Positions 45,180 to 53,244 of a DNA stretch of 64,000 bases are shown here, piece after piece; the stretch's first letter is position 1, and every line of letters starts with the position of its first letter. The notes under the pieces were generated by a model. It was not told the origin of the DNA and made no database searches. It worked only from the letters and a program-made list of their open reading frames with translations. The translations under genes and the position numbers were made by a program. The stretch comes from Anaerosoma tenue. Its GTDB lineage: Bacteria; Actinomycetota; Coriobacteriia; Anaerosomatales; Anaerosomataceae. The stretch is taken from assembly GCF_023161965.1 (NCBI RefSeq), contig NZ_JALNTY010000003.1, forward strand, positions 291,271 to 355,270, written 5' to 3'.

Positions 45180-46417
45180 GCTGTTCCCTCTTCCATGTCG
45201 AGCCGGATACAGAGGACCTCGGTCCCCGCGGTGATGAGCGATTCCCCCTCGGGAAGGGAGATCAGGCAGTTGCCACGATGCATCGAGGTGAGCAGCGCGG
45301 AGGACTGGTTGCCTGACACCGTGACCGAGTAGCGCCCGTCGGAGGACCGCGTGATCCTGGAGCGCAGGAAGTACCGTTTCTCGGCCCGCTTCTTCACGTC
45401 ATGCGTCAGCCTCGCGATCGAGCGCGGACGCAGCAGCGCACTGAAGCCGGCCATCTTGCGGACGGCGGGACGAACGAACATCTCGAAGCCCACCATCGTG
45501 GAGGTGGGGTTGCCGGGCAGCCCGAAGAAGGGCGTCTCGCCGATCGCGCCGAATGTCTGGGGTCCGCCCGGACGCATCGCGACCTTCCAGAACGCCAGTT
45601 CGCCGATCTCCTCGAGCACCTTCTTGACGACGTCGAAGTCGCCCATGCTCACGCCTCCGGTGGTGACCATCAGATCGAACTCGGGGGCGCGCTCCAGCAT
45701 GGACCTCGTGTGCTCTTCAGTGTCACGAGCCACGCCGAGGATGTGCGGTTCGCCGCCGGCCGACATGACCTGGGCCGCAAGCGAGTAGGAGTTGGAGTTG
45801 CGGATCTTACCCGGGCCGGGCTTCTCGGTCACATCGACGAGCTCATCACCTGTCGAGACGATGGCTACCCGCGGTCTCCGGTACACGAGCAGGGTGTCGT
45901 GCCCCACCGACGCGGCCAACCCGATCGCCGCAGGCCCGATCTTCTCTCCGGCAAGCAGCACGGTGTCGCCGGCCCTGACTTCCTCGCCGCGCGTGCGGAC
46001 GTTCTCGCCGGGTGACGGCGCGGCCAGGATCTCGACCGACCCGTCCGGCCCGCCGTCGGCTCTTCCGGGCCGGGTGCGCTCCACCATCACGACGGTGTCA
46101 GCTCCTGCGGGCATGGGGGCGCCCGTCATGATGCGGGACGCCGTGCCCGGTGCGACGGTGACCTGCGGCGAGACGCCGGCGGGTATGTGCTCGACGACGT
46201 CGAGGACGATCGGCGTGTCAGCCGAGGCCGACCTCACGTCGGCATGACGGACGGCGTACCCGTCCATGGCCGAGTTGTCGAAGGGCGCGACGTCGATGTC
46301 CGATACGACATCCTCGGCCAGCACGCGCCCGAGAGCCGCGAGGAGGTCGACCCGCTCCGGCTCCAGCCGGGAGATGCGGGAGAGTACCTGCTCCTGGGCC
46401 TCTTCGACGCTGATCAT
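45176..46417 (-). CDS. moeA: Molybdopterin molybdotransferase MoeA
   Basis: A 413-residue enzyme that inserts molybdate or tungstate into adenylylated molybdopterin. Visible blocks: LAEDVVSDIDVAPFDNSAMDGYAV, IMTGAPMPAGADTVVMVE, VSTGDELVDV, TTGGVSMGDFDVVKKVL and FFGLPGNPTSTMVGFEMFV. It starts at ATG 46417, immediately after the mobA-fdhD stop. Only one moeA is present here, so metal choice (Mo or W) cannot be read from paralogues. Confidence 0.95.
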   Translation of the reverse strand: MISVEEAQEQVLSRISRLEPERVDLLAALGRVLAEDVVSDIDVAPFDNSAMDGYAVRHADVRSASADTPIVLDVVEHIPAGVSPQVTVAPGTASRIMTGAPMPAGADTVVMVERTRPGRADGGPDGSVEILAAPSPGENVRTRGEEVRAGDTVLLAGEKIGPAAIGLAASVGHDTLLVYRRPRVAIVSTGDELVDVTEKPGPGKIRNSNSYSLAAQVMSAGGEPHILGVARDTEEHTRSMLERAPEFDLMVTTGGVSMGDFDVVKKVLEEIGELAFWKVAMRPGGPQTFGAIGETPFFGLPGNPTSTMVGFEMFVRPAVRKMAGFSALLRPRSIARLTHDVKKRAEKRYFLRSRITRSSDGRYSVTVSGNQSSALLTSMHRGNCLISLPEGESLITAGTEVLCIRLDMEEGTA

Positions 46418-47824
46418 CTACTCACCCTCTTCTTCCGAGACTCTGATCCGATTCGGATGCGTGTAAACAACGAGCTTACCACCGCGTGCATACCCGACCA
46501 GCGTGAGTCCTGCCCTCTCGGCGATCTCCGCGGCAAGGTCGGTGACGGCCGTGCGGGAGACGACCACGGGAACGCGGGCCTTGGCGGCCTTGACCGCCAT
46601 CTCATAGCTGATACGACCGGTGGTAAGGAGGACCGTGTCGCGAGTGTCGATGCCGTCGAGCCAGATCCGGCCGAACAGCTTGTCGAGCGCGTTGTGCCTC
46701 CCTACGTCCTCACGCACCAGCAGGAGGTCCCGGCCTCGTCCGATACCGCACGAGTGCATCCCGCCGGTGTCGCGGTATGCCGAAGCCGCGCGGGCGAGCT
46801 GTCCCACCAGGTCGTAGACGACCTCGGAATCCACCTGCACATCGGACTCCACGGCCTCGATGCCCCTGGCGTGGCCCACCGACGCGAACGTGATCCCTTT
46901 GCCGCAGCCCGATGTCACGTACCGCTTGCGCTCGGCCACGTCGGGCGGCGCTTCCTCGCGCGAGCGAACGTAGACGAGCCCCCGCTTGTGGTCGACGTCA
47001 ACACCCTCGAGTGCGTCACGGTCGCTGATGAAGCCCTCCGCGAGCAGGAAGCCGACGCCGAGGTCGGCAAGATCCTCCGGGGTCGACTGCATGGTGGCGA
47101 TCTCGCCGTCGTTGAGGAACACGGTGATGGGGCGCTCTGACGGCATCCCGCGCGATGCTCGTGCGCCCACCTCGATGATGGACACCCGGGGCGCCGGAGC
47201 CTTCGACTCCTGTGAGCTCAGGTCCCGAGACTCGAGGAGTTCGTCCGGCGTGTTGATGTTCACGATGCTCTTGAGCCCGGGATCGACTTCACGAAACGTT
47301 TCGAGCGGCACCTCGACCGTCTTGACCGCAGGCACCAGGGCCATCAGCCGCCGGCGTCCCGACGCCAGCACCCGGCGAGCCTCGGGCAAGCAGCTGGTGT
47401 GGTAGAGGGCGAGCAGCGGCTCGGGGCCCTTCTCGCCCACCGGGACCACCACCTGGGCGCCGTCCCGCGCTTCCCAGAGCGTCCGGATGACCGAGGGCTC
47501 CAGCCAGGGCATGTCGGCGGCAAGCGCCAGGACCCACTCGTCCGTGGTATTGGCCAGCGCCGTGACCAGTCCGCCGAGGGGACCCTGGTACGCGACCTCA
47601 TCGGTGAGCACCTCGACCGATGCGGGCAACCCCGCCTGCCGGATGGTGTCCGGCCGGTTCGTGACCACCACGACATGACGGCAAACACGGGCGGCCGTCT
47701 CGGCCACCCGCCGCACGAGCGGTTCGCCGTCGAAGAGCAGGAGCGTCTTATCGACGCCCATCCGCTGGGATCGGCCACCCGCCAAAACAGCGGCGGTGAC
47801 CGGGATTCGACTTGTCTCAGGCAC
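46418..47824 (-). CDS. MobA-FdhD fusion protein
   Basis: A 468-residue fusion. Residues about 1-205 are MobA (molybdenum cofactor guanylyltransferase): VLAGGRSQRMGVDKTLLLFDGEPLVRR, then ALAADMPWLEPSVI. Residues about 215-468 are FdhD, the sulfurtransferase that sulfurates bis-MGD for formate dehydrogenase: TVFLNDGEIATMQSTPEDLADLGVGFLLAEGF, a single catalytic Cys in TSGCGKGITF and REDVGRHNALDKLFG. I start at GTG 47824 because GGAGGT lies just upstream; in-frame ATG 47836 and GTG-range starts to 47905 are alternatives. It suggests the cofactor is delivered to a formate dehydrogenase. Confidence 0.92.
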   Translation of the reverse strand: MPETSRIPVTAAVLAGGRSQRMGVDKTLLLFDGEPLVRRVAETAARVCRHVVVVTNRPDTIRQAGLPASVEVLTDEVAYQGPLGGLVTALANTTDEWVLALAADMPWLEPSVIRTLWEARDGAQVVVPVGEKGPEPLLALYHTSCLPEARRVLASGRRRLMALVPAVKTVEVPLETFREVDPGLKSIVNINTPDELLESRDLSSQESKAPAPRVSIIEVGARASRGMPSERPITVFLNDGEIATMQSTPEDLADLGVGFLLAEGFISDRDALEGVDVDHKRGLVYVRSREEAPPDVAERKRYVTSGCGKGITFASVGHARGIEAVESDVQVDSEVVYDLVGQLARAASAYRDTGGMHSCGIGRGRDLLLVREDVGRHNALDKLFGRIWLDGIDTRDTVLLTTGRISYEMAVKAAKARVPVVVSRTAVTDLAAEIAERAGLTLVGYARGGKLVVYTHPNRIRVSEEEGE

Positions 47825-47885
47825 GCCTACCTCCATCGCGAGTGCCGGCCCGCGAGCGTCGCGCCCGGTGGACGCGGCCCAGGTA

Positions 47886-49016
47886 TCATACCCCAGAGGG
47901 TACACCCACTGCAGAGGCTACCGTGACCGAGGTCGCTTTGAACAGGGCGATCACCTCGGAGCCGGGCTCAAGACCCATCTCGCGCGCCGAGGCTCGTGAT
48001 ACCGATGCGGCGATGCGGAACCCGTTGGAGGACAGACTGATCCTGTCGGTGCCGCCCCGCCGCTCCACGCCGTCGACGCGCATGCGGAGGCGGTTGCGAG
48101 CGGAGGATTGCGGGATATCGACGTCCGCATCGAAGAGCAACACATCTTCGGGACGGATGCCCACGAGAACGTCGATCCCAACGGGCAGGTCGGTCACCGC
48201 GAAGACCCGCTCGCCGCCCACAGACACCTCGGCCACGCCTTCCGAACGGCCCACGATCCCACCGTGAAGCGCGGTCTCCATCCCGATGAAGTCCGCGACC
48301 CACTCGGTGGTGGGCAGGGTCATCACCTCGTCCACGCCGCCGCTTCGCACGACGCGGCCCTCGTTGATGATCGTGACCCGGTCGGACACCACCATCGCCT
48401 CGTCCTGGTCGTGGGTGACGTAGAGCGCGGTCACACCCTCGGCCGAGAGGATCTCCGAGAAGTCGGTGACCAGACGCCGCTTGATGAGCGGATCGAGGTA
48501 CGAGAGCGGCTCGTCGAGGAGCATGATCCGCGGCTCGAGCACCAGCGCCCGGGCAAGCGCCACCCGCTGCGCCTCTCCTCCGGAGAGCTGGAGCGCCGAG
48601 GATTTCTGCGTCCCGCCCAGGCCCACGCGTTCGAGTGCCGCCGCCACGCGCTCATCCCGTTGTTCGCGCGGAACCTTGCGGAGGGCCAGGCCGTAGGCGA
48701 CGTTCTCGCCCACGGTCCCCTTGAAGAGGTACGGGTTCTGGAAGACGGCCGCCATCATCATGCGCGCGGACTTGTCGCCGGGCTCCACGGGCCGGCCGTC
48801 GAGCGTCACATGGCCGCGGGTCGGCTTCTCGAGCAGGCCGAGGATGCGGAGGAGCGTGGACTTGCCCGAGCCAGAGGGACCCAGGATGGCGTGTGTCTCA
48901 CCGTTGCATAGCTCGAAGCGCTCGACCTCGAGCACGGTCCGCTTATGGTACCTGACCTCGATGTCCTCGCCCACGATGATGGGGGTGCGCGTGCACGCGG
49001 GGGTCCTAGCGCTCAT
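47886..49016 (-). CDS. tupC: Tungstate/molybdate ABC transporter ATPase TupC-like
   Basis: A 376-residue ABC ATPase: Walker A GPSGSGKSTLLRIL, Q-loop AVFQNPYLFKGTVGENVAYGL, signature LSGGEAQRVALARAL, Walker B MLLDEPLSYLD. The C terminus (about 285-370) carries a TOBE-type oxyanion-binding region (VGIRPEDVLLFD) that may sense tungstate or molybdate. Overlap with tupB (11 bases) implies coupling. Sulfate or molybdate transport is possible, but the TupA partner favours tungstate. Confidence 0.9.
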   Translation of the reverse strand: MSARTPACTRTPIIVGEDIEVRYHKRTVLEVERFELCNGETHAILGPSGSGKSTLLRILGLLEKPTRGHVTLDGRPVEPGDKSARMMMAAVFQNPYLFKGTVGENVAYGLALRKVPREQRDERVAAALERVGLGGTQKSSALQLSGGEAQRVALARALVLEPRIMLLDEPLSYLDPLIKRRLVTDFSEILSAEGVTALYVTHDQDEAMVVSDRVTIINEGRVVRSGGVDEVMTLPTTEWVADFIGMETALHGGIVGRSEGVAEVSVGGERVFAVTDLPVGIDVLVGIRPEDVLLFDADVDIPQSSARNRLRMRVDGVERRGGTDRISLSSNGFRIAASVSRASAREMGLEPGSEVIALFKATSVTVASAVGVPSGV

Positions 49017-49740
49017 AGCGCCCTCCCGAATGCTGGAGGGCGGTCAGCCCGTTGTTGATGACGAACGCGATGCCGATGAGGATGAACCCGAGCGCGAGCG
49101 CGATGCCGAAGTTGCCCTTGCGGCTCTCGAGAACGATGGCGGTGGTCATCACGCGCGTCTGCCCCTCGATGTTGCCGCCGACCATCATGACCGCCCCGAC
49201 CTCGGAGATGATCCCGCCGAACCCCGCCACCACGGCGGCCATCACGCCCCGACGCGCCTCCTTCACCACGAGGGTCGCCTCCTGCCAGGCCGAAGCACCG
49301 AGCGAGCGGGCCTGGAGCCTGAGCTCCACGGGCACCGAGCCGATGGCCGCCGCGGTCACGCCGGTCACCAGCGGGGTGGAGATGACCACCTGCGCGAAGA
49401 TCATCGCGGGCAGCGTGAAGAGCATGCGCGGAGCTATCGAGCCAGACAGGGACGTCCACAACTCGGAGACCGGACCGGTGCGCGAGAGCAGGATGTACAC
49501 CGTCAGGCCGGCGACCACCGGAGGCAGGCCCATGCCCGTGTTGACGAGCACCTGCACCATCCGCCGCCCCACGAAACGTCTTGACCCGATCAAGTAGCCG
49601 AGCGGAACGCCGATCGCCATCGCTATCGCGATGGAGATGCCCGAGACCTGCAGCGACAGCCCGATGATCCCGTACAGCGTGAGATCGCCGCTGACGAGCA
49701 TCTTGCCCGCCTCGACCACAGCCTCCCACAGGGTTTCCAT
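49006..49740 (-). CDS. tupB: Tungstate ABC transporter permease TupB
   Basis: A 244-residue inner-membrane permease with about five to six hydrophobic helices (YGIIGLSLQVSGISIAIAMAIGVPLGYLIG, FGGIISEVGAVMMVGGNIEG) and the cytoplasmic EAA-like loop ARSLGASAWQEATLVVKEARRG that contacts the ATPase. AAAAGGAGCC precedes the ATG. The family matches TupB/WtpB permeases. Confidence 0.92.
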   Translation of the reverse strand: METLWEAVVEAGKMLVSGDLTLYGIIGLSLQVSGISIAIAMAIGVPLGYLIGSRRFVGRRMVQVLVNTGMGLPPVVAGLTVYILLSRTGPVSELWTSLSGSIAPRMLFTLPAMIFAQVVISTPLVTGVTAAAIGSVPVELRLQARSLGASAWQEATLVVKEARRGVMAAVVAGFGGIISEVGAVMMVGGNIEGQTRVMTTAIVLESRKGNFGIALALGFILIGIAFVINNGLTALQHSGGRYER

Positions 49741-49774
49741 GTGCGGCTCCTTTTCGAGGGGCGGGACAGCGCAC

Positions 49775-49804
49775 GGGGCGCCGTCACATCAGCGACGACG
49801 CCCC
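49775..49804 (-). other. Intercistronic hairpin between tupA and tupB
   Basis: On minus-strand RNA an 11-bp stem (one G-U pair) with an 8-base loop, 26 bases after the tupA stop and 35 before the tupB ATG. No U-tract follows, so it may protect tupA mRNA or attenuate transcription rather than terminate it. Confidence 0.6.
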
Positions 49805-49829
49805 GCCACGTGCAACTGACACAGGATAC

Positions 49830-50714
49830 CTACTGTGCGTTCGGGAAGAAAAGCGGCTGCCCGAAGGTGTCCACGCCGTAGGTCTCGATCACGGCTTGGC
49901 CTTCGTCGCTCGTGATCCACTGGGCGAAGGCTTCCGCGCCCTCGGGGTTGGCGGCGCCCGTCACCGGGATCACGCCGTACTGGTTGAACAGCGAGTCGTC
50001 GCCCTCGACGAGGATCTCAAGCGCAAGCTCGTCCATCATGTTCAGGTAGGTCGCACGATCGGTCATCGTGTAGCCGGGGGTCTCCGACGCCATCACGAGA
50101 ACGTCGCCCATGCCCTGGCCTGCCGAGAGGTACCAGTCGCCTGCGGGCTCGATCTCCGCGGCCGCCCACAGGTTCTTCTCGGCGGTGTGGGTGCCGGAAT
50201 CATCGCCGCGGGACACGAAGGTGGCCTCGGCATCGGCGATCGCGGCGAGGGCCTCGGTCACGGGCAAGCCGGCGATGCCCGCGGGGTCATCCGCAGGACC
50301 GACGATGATGAAGTCGTTGTACATCACGTCCTCGCGATATTCGCCAAACCCGTTGGCCACGAGTTCTTCCTCGCGGGCCTTCGCGTGGACGAGCAGCACG
50401 TCGGCGTCCTTGTTCTCGCCCATCTCGAGCGCGGCGCCGGTGCCGACAGCGATGACCTCGACCTTGTACTCAGGATGCGCTTCCTCGAACGCCGGGATCA
50501 GCACGTCGAAGAGGCCTGAGTCCTGCGTGGAGGTGGTCGATGCGAGGACCAGGTCGCTCTGCTCGACCGGCTCTTCAGCAACTGGCTCCTCGGCCGCCGG
50601 TTCCTCGGCAGGCTCTTCTTCGGCGGCGCAGCCCGCAAGCGAGAACACGAGCGCGAACGCCAGGAAGACCACGCCGAAGCGCCAGATGGCCTTCCCCCTC
50701 AAGCGGTCCATCAT
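49830..50714 (-). CDS. tupA: Tungstate ABC transporter substrate-binding lipoprotein TupA
   Basis: A 294-residue binding lipoprotein: signal peptide ending FSLAGCA (lipid-anchored Cys 29), an acidic EEPAEEPAAEEP linker, then the binding domain with the TupA hallmark ASTTSTQDSG near the start of the mature fold. Other oxyanion contacts appear in VGTGAALEMGENKDADVLLVHA and FVSRGDDSGTHTAEKNLW. It is the first gene of the operon, and its ribosome-binding site is the 3' end of a cofactor riboswitch. Tungstate over molybdate is predicted from the family only. Confidence 0.94.
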   Translation of the reverse strand: MMDRLRGKAIWRFGVVFLAFALVFSLAGCAAEEEPAEEPAAEEPVAEEPVEQSDLVLASTTSTQDSGLFDVLIPAFEEAHPEYKVEVIAVGTGAALEMGENKDADVLLVHAKAREEELVANGFGEYREDVMYNDFIIVGPADDPAGIAGLPVTEALAAIADAEATFVSRGDDSGTHTAEKNLWAAAEIEPAGDWYLSAGQGMGDVLVMASETPGYTMTDRATYLNMMDELALEILVEGDDSLFNQYGVIPVTGAANPEGAEAFAQWITSDEGQAVIETYGVDTFGQPLFFPNAQ

Positions 50715-50720
50715 CAGATG

Positions 50721-50845
50721 CTCCTTTCCAAATCCGGGAGGCGGAACCGTTTCCGGTACCGCCCTATGGGCCCCGCCTCCATGACGGATCCTCCGTCGAA
50801 GGCCTGCGGGGCTCGGAGGCTTCCGTCCTCACCTCATGAGGACAC
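50721..50845 (-). promoter_or_regulatory. Molybdenum/tungsten cofactor (Moco) riboswitch
   Basis: The minus-strand leader of tupA matches the Moco RNA motif in order: a GCCTCCGAGCC 5' block, a stem CCCCGC/GCGGGG enclosing the hairpin GACGG-AGGAT-CCGTC, then GGCGG-T-ACCG closed by a GAAA tetraloop with CGGT-T-CCGCC, and the 3' block TCCCGGATTTGGAAAGGAG. The 3' end of the E. coli moaA leader (as I recall it, TCCCGTATCTGGAAAGG) is nearly identical. The AAAGGAG is also the tupA Shine-Dalgarno, so control is probably translational. Basal stem P1 was not resolved. Confidence 0.8.
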
Positions 50846-50855
50846 GGTAAGTGTG

Positions 50856-50883
50856 AGTTTAGCGTAACACGCCAGACACGCAA
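50856..50883 (-). promoter_or_regulatory. Candidate promoter of the tungstate-cofactor operon
   Basis: Minus strand TTGCGT (50878-50883), 16-base spacer, TAAACT (50856-50861), just before the riboswitch. Both hexamers are moderate matches; the position fits. Confidence 0.4.
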
Positions 50884-50911
50884 CCCGGATGCCTCACGGG
50901 CGCACGCAGGG

Positions 50912-51799
50912 TCACATCGTTGCGCGCAGGTGATCCGCGAGCGCGTCGGCTGCGCGAGTGAGCGACCGTCGTGGGAGCACGAGGAAGAGGGGCCGCTCCA
51001 CCGGGAAACCGGCGCCCGGCACGCGTGCCACCGTGCCGAGCTCAAGCGCCTTGGCCGCTACCTGACGGCTCACGATCCCCATACCCATGCCGCCCTCGAC
51101 AGCGCTCACGATCGCCTCATTGGTGCCGAGCTCCATCACCACGTTCAGGTCACCCGGATCCACGCCTGCCCGACGCACGAGGTCCTCCGAGACCATCCGG
51201 GTACCGGACCCCGCTTCGCGGACGATGAACGGCTGCGCCGCCACCTCGGAGAACTTCGGCGTCTCTCTGTCGGCGAGTGGATGCTCAGGAGGACAGATGA
51301 GAAGCAGCTCATCCACGCCGAGCTGCTCGTAGTGCACGCGGGCGCCCGGGACCTCGGCGCCTGTCATGCCAAGATCCGCCTCCTCGGCCTCCACACGCTC
51401 GACCACATCGGCCGAGTCGTAGACACGGAGCGTGACGCCCACTTCCGGATAGAGCTTGAGGAATGCGCCGAGCACACGCGGCAACAGGTACTGGCCGGGC
51501 GTGGTGGACGCTGCCACGGTGACGCGGCCCGTGACGGTGTCGGAGAGCGTGTCGATGGCGTGACGGGCATCGTCGATCTGGTCGAGGATGCGTCGCGCAT
51601 ACGGCACGAGCGCCGCTCCGGCCTCGGTGAGATCGATCTTGCGATATCCGCGATCGAGCAGCATGGCCCCGATGTCCGACTCCAGCGCCTGGACCTGCAT
51701 GGTCACCGCCGGCTGTGAGATGCCGAGCAGCCGCGCGGCCTCGGAGAACGAACGGTGATCCACCACCGCGATGAAGGTCTTGAGCTGGCTGACGTTCAC
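50912..51799 (-). CDS. LysR-family transcriptional regulator
   Basis: A 295-residue LysR regulator: N-terminal winged helix (LKTFIAVVDHRSFSEAARLLGISQPAVTMQVQALE, about 1-60) and a periplasmic-binding-like effector domain (VTVAASTTPGQYLLPRVLGAF on). The effector half resembles the CysL/selenium-metabolism-associated group, but this cannot be settled by eye. It is directly upstream of the tungstate operon on the same strand and divergent from the Fur-family gene, so it may control either. Confidence 0.9.
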   Translation of the reverse strand: MNVSQLKTFIAVVDHRSFSEAARLLGISQPAVTMQVQALESDIGAMLLDRGYRKIDLTEAGAALVPYARRILDQIDDARHAIDTLSDTVTGRVTVAASTTPGQYLLPRVLGAFLKLYPEVGVTLRVYDSADVVERVEAEEADLGMTGAEVPGARVHYEQLGVDELLLICPPEHPLADRETPKFSEVAAQPFIVREAGSGTRMVSEDLVRRAGVDPGDLNVVMELGTNEAIVSAVEGGMGMGIVSRQVAAKALELGTVARVPGAGFPVERPLFLVLPRRSLTRAADALADHLRATM

Positions 51800-51876
51800 T
51801 GGGGCCTCCCCGGTCGGGTACGCGCCTCCATGCTAGCGCAGCAGGGGGTAGCGGGGAACGACAGGAGTGTGCGAGA

Positions 51877-51909
51877 CTCACCAAGTGAGAACGCTTCTCA
51901 CTTGGTGAG
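51877..51909. promoter_or_regulatory. 33-bp perfect palindrome, probable Fur-family operator
   Basis: Two 15-base arms (CTCACCAAGTGAGAA and its reverse complement) around CGC, between the LysR gene and the Fur-family gene, 7 bases before the latter's GTG. The core GTGAGAA-CGC-TTCTCAC is like 7-1-7 Fur/Zur boxes; each arm also contains CTCAC-CAA-GTGAG, so it may hold overlapping sites. Confidence 0.7.
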
Positions 51910-51916
51910 GTGGAGA

Positions 51917-52369
51917 GTGGACGCTGATCATCAGCGGGACCCCAACCGGTGCACGCCAACGACGCTCTACGGTACCGCCCGCGTGAGCGCCCAGCGGGCC
52001 GTGATAGCACGCGTGGTGCGTGAGATGCGGACCGCCTTCACCGCCGAGGAGCTCCATCTCGCGGTGGCGGATGCCTCCCCGGGAATCGGGCTGGCCACCG
52101 TCTACCGCGCGATCAGCGCGATGCAGGAAGCCGGTGCTGTGGTGACCGTGGGCGACCGGGACGGCTCGGCGCTGCTTGCGCTGTGTGTGCGGAACGACCA
52201 TCACCACCACCTGGTGTGCACGCGTTGCGGACGCGTGCTCGGCGTGGAATGCCCGCTTGGCGATGCCGTATCGAGCGCGGCGACACGGGAGGGTCATCTC
52301 GTCACAAGCCACGAGGTCGTCCTGTACGGGTTGTGCGTCGACTGCCGAGAAGGAACGAGGGGCGCCTGA
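51917..52369 (+). CDS. Fur/Zur-family metalloregulator
   Basis: A 150-residue Fur-family repressor. An N-terminal winged helix (SAQRAVIARVVREMRTAFTAEELHLAV, then GLATVYRAISAMQEAGAV) is followed by the dimerisation/metal domain with His-rich NDHHHHLVCTRCGRVLGVEC and C-terminal CVDC, giving the structural Zn site CxxC + CxxC. GTG 51917 follows AGGTGG; the longer frame is unlikely. Its stop overlaps the cbiM start (TGATG), so it is the first gene of the metal-import operon. Zn, Ni or Co specificity cannot be read. Confidence 0.93.
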   Translation: MDADHQRDPNRCTPTTLYGTARVSAQRAVIARVVREMRTAFTAEELHLAVADASPGIGLATVYRAISAMQEAGAVVTVGDRDGSALLALCVRNDHHHHLVCTRCGRVLGVECPLGDAVSSAATREGHLVTSHEVVLYGLCVDCREGTRGA

Positions 52370-53244
52370 TGTCGCACATCCATATCCCCGACGGGGTGCT
52401 GCCCTGGTGGCTGTGGGTCACCGGGTGGGTTGCGACGGCGCTCTTGCTGGGGATGGCGTCGCGCATGGCGACCCGCACCGGGACCCGGCGCGCCGTACCG
52501 CTCGTTGGCGCCATCTCAGCGCTCGTGCTGGTGGCGATGTCCACCGAGATCGTGCCCATCGCCTACCACGTGAACCTCACCGTGATCGCCGGCGCCCTGC
52601 TCGGCCCCTGGCTCGGCGCCATCTCGGCATTCATCGTCGTGCTCGTGCTTGCGTTGGTAGGGCACGGCGGGATCACGGTGGTGGGCCTGAACACGCTGAT
52701 GATCGCCACCGAGATGGCGCTGGGGTGGGCGCTCGTGCACGGCGGTCTCAGGCTTCTGGGGTCGCGACGGATCCGTCCGGTCGCGGCGGCCTCCACCATC
52801 GTGACGCTCGCCATCACGACGACGATGCTGGTAGGCATCGTCGCGCTCGCCGGCTCGGGTGCGACCGCCCGACACACCGGCGCGCTCGACGTGGAGACGC
52901 TCGAGTTCCGCAACCCGTTCTCCGGAGACCTCATCAACGTGGGCCTCCTCGGCGGTGACGATCACGGGCACGATGACGAGCACGAGGCCGATGCCGGACA
53001 TGATGACGAACATGCGGCTGAGGCCGGACACGATGACGAGCACGAGGAGGGCAGCGCACTCTCCGTATCGCGATTCGCGGCGGTCGTCTACACGCTCGGG
53101 CCGATCGGCTGGATCCTCGAAGCTCTGGTGACCGCAGGCGTCCTCGGCTACGTGGTGCGCGTGCGACCGTCGCTCATGTTGCGCAGCGTGAACGCACCGC
53201 CCTCCGCATCGGCCCGGGTCGGCGACGAACACGGAGGGCGCTGA
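52369..53244 (+). CDS. cbiM: ECF-type metal transporter substrate-specific component CbiM/NikM-like
   Basis: A 291-residue membrane protein with about seven helices. It begins MSHIHIPDGVLPWWLWVTG, the CbiM/NikM N-terminal metal site with two extra residues; Met removal would leave His at position 2 as in NikM. Helices LVGAISALVLVAMSTEIVPIAYHVNLTVIAGALLGPWLGAISAF and HGGITVVGLNTL are family-typical. A loop near residues 200-225 is rich in His and Asp (three HDDEH units). It contacts CbiQ and CbiO encoded downstream. Start ATG 52369 overlaps the Fur-gene stop. Ni, Co or Zn import is likely. Confidence 0.92.
   Translation: MSHIHIPDGVLPWWLWVTGWVATALLLGMASRMATRTGTRRAVPLVGAISALVLVAMSTEIVPIAYHVNLTVIAGALLGPWLGAISAFIVVLVLALVGHGGITVVGLNTLMIATEMALGWALVHGGLRLLGSRRIRPVAAASTIVTLAITTTMLVGIVALAGSGATARHTGALDVETLEFRNPFSGDLINVGLLGGDDHGHDDEHEADAGHDDEHAAEAGHDDEHEEGSALSVSRFAAVVYTLGPIGWILEALVTAGVLGYVVRVRPSLMLRSVNAPPSASARVGDEHGGR

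Noticed and set aside
52970-53050. GACGAGCAC repeats resembling a small direct-repeat array
   Set aside because: They encode the His/Asp-rich loop of CbiM in frame; no spacers, so not CRISPR.
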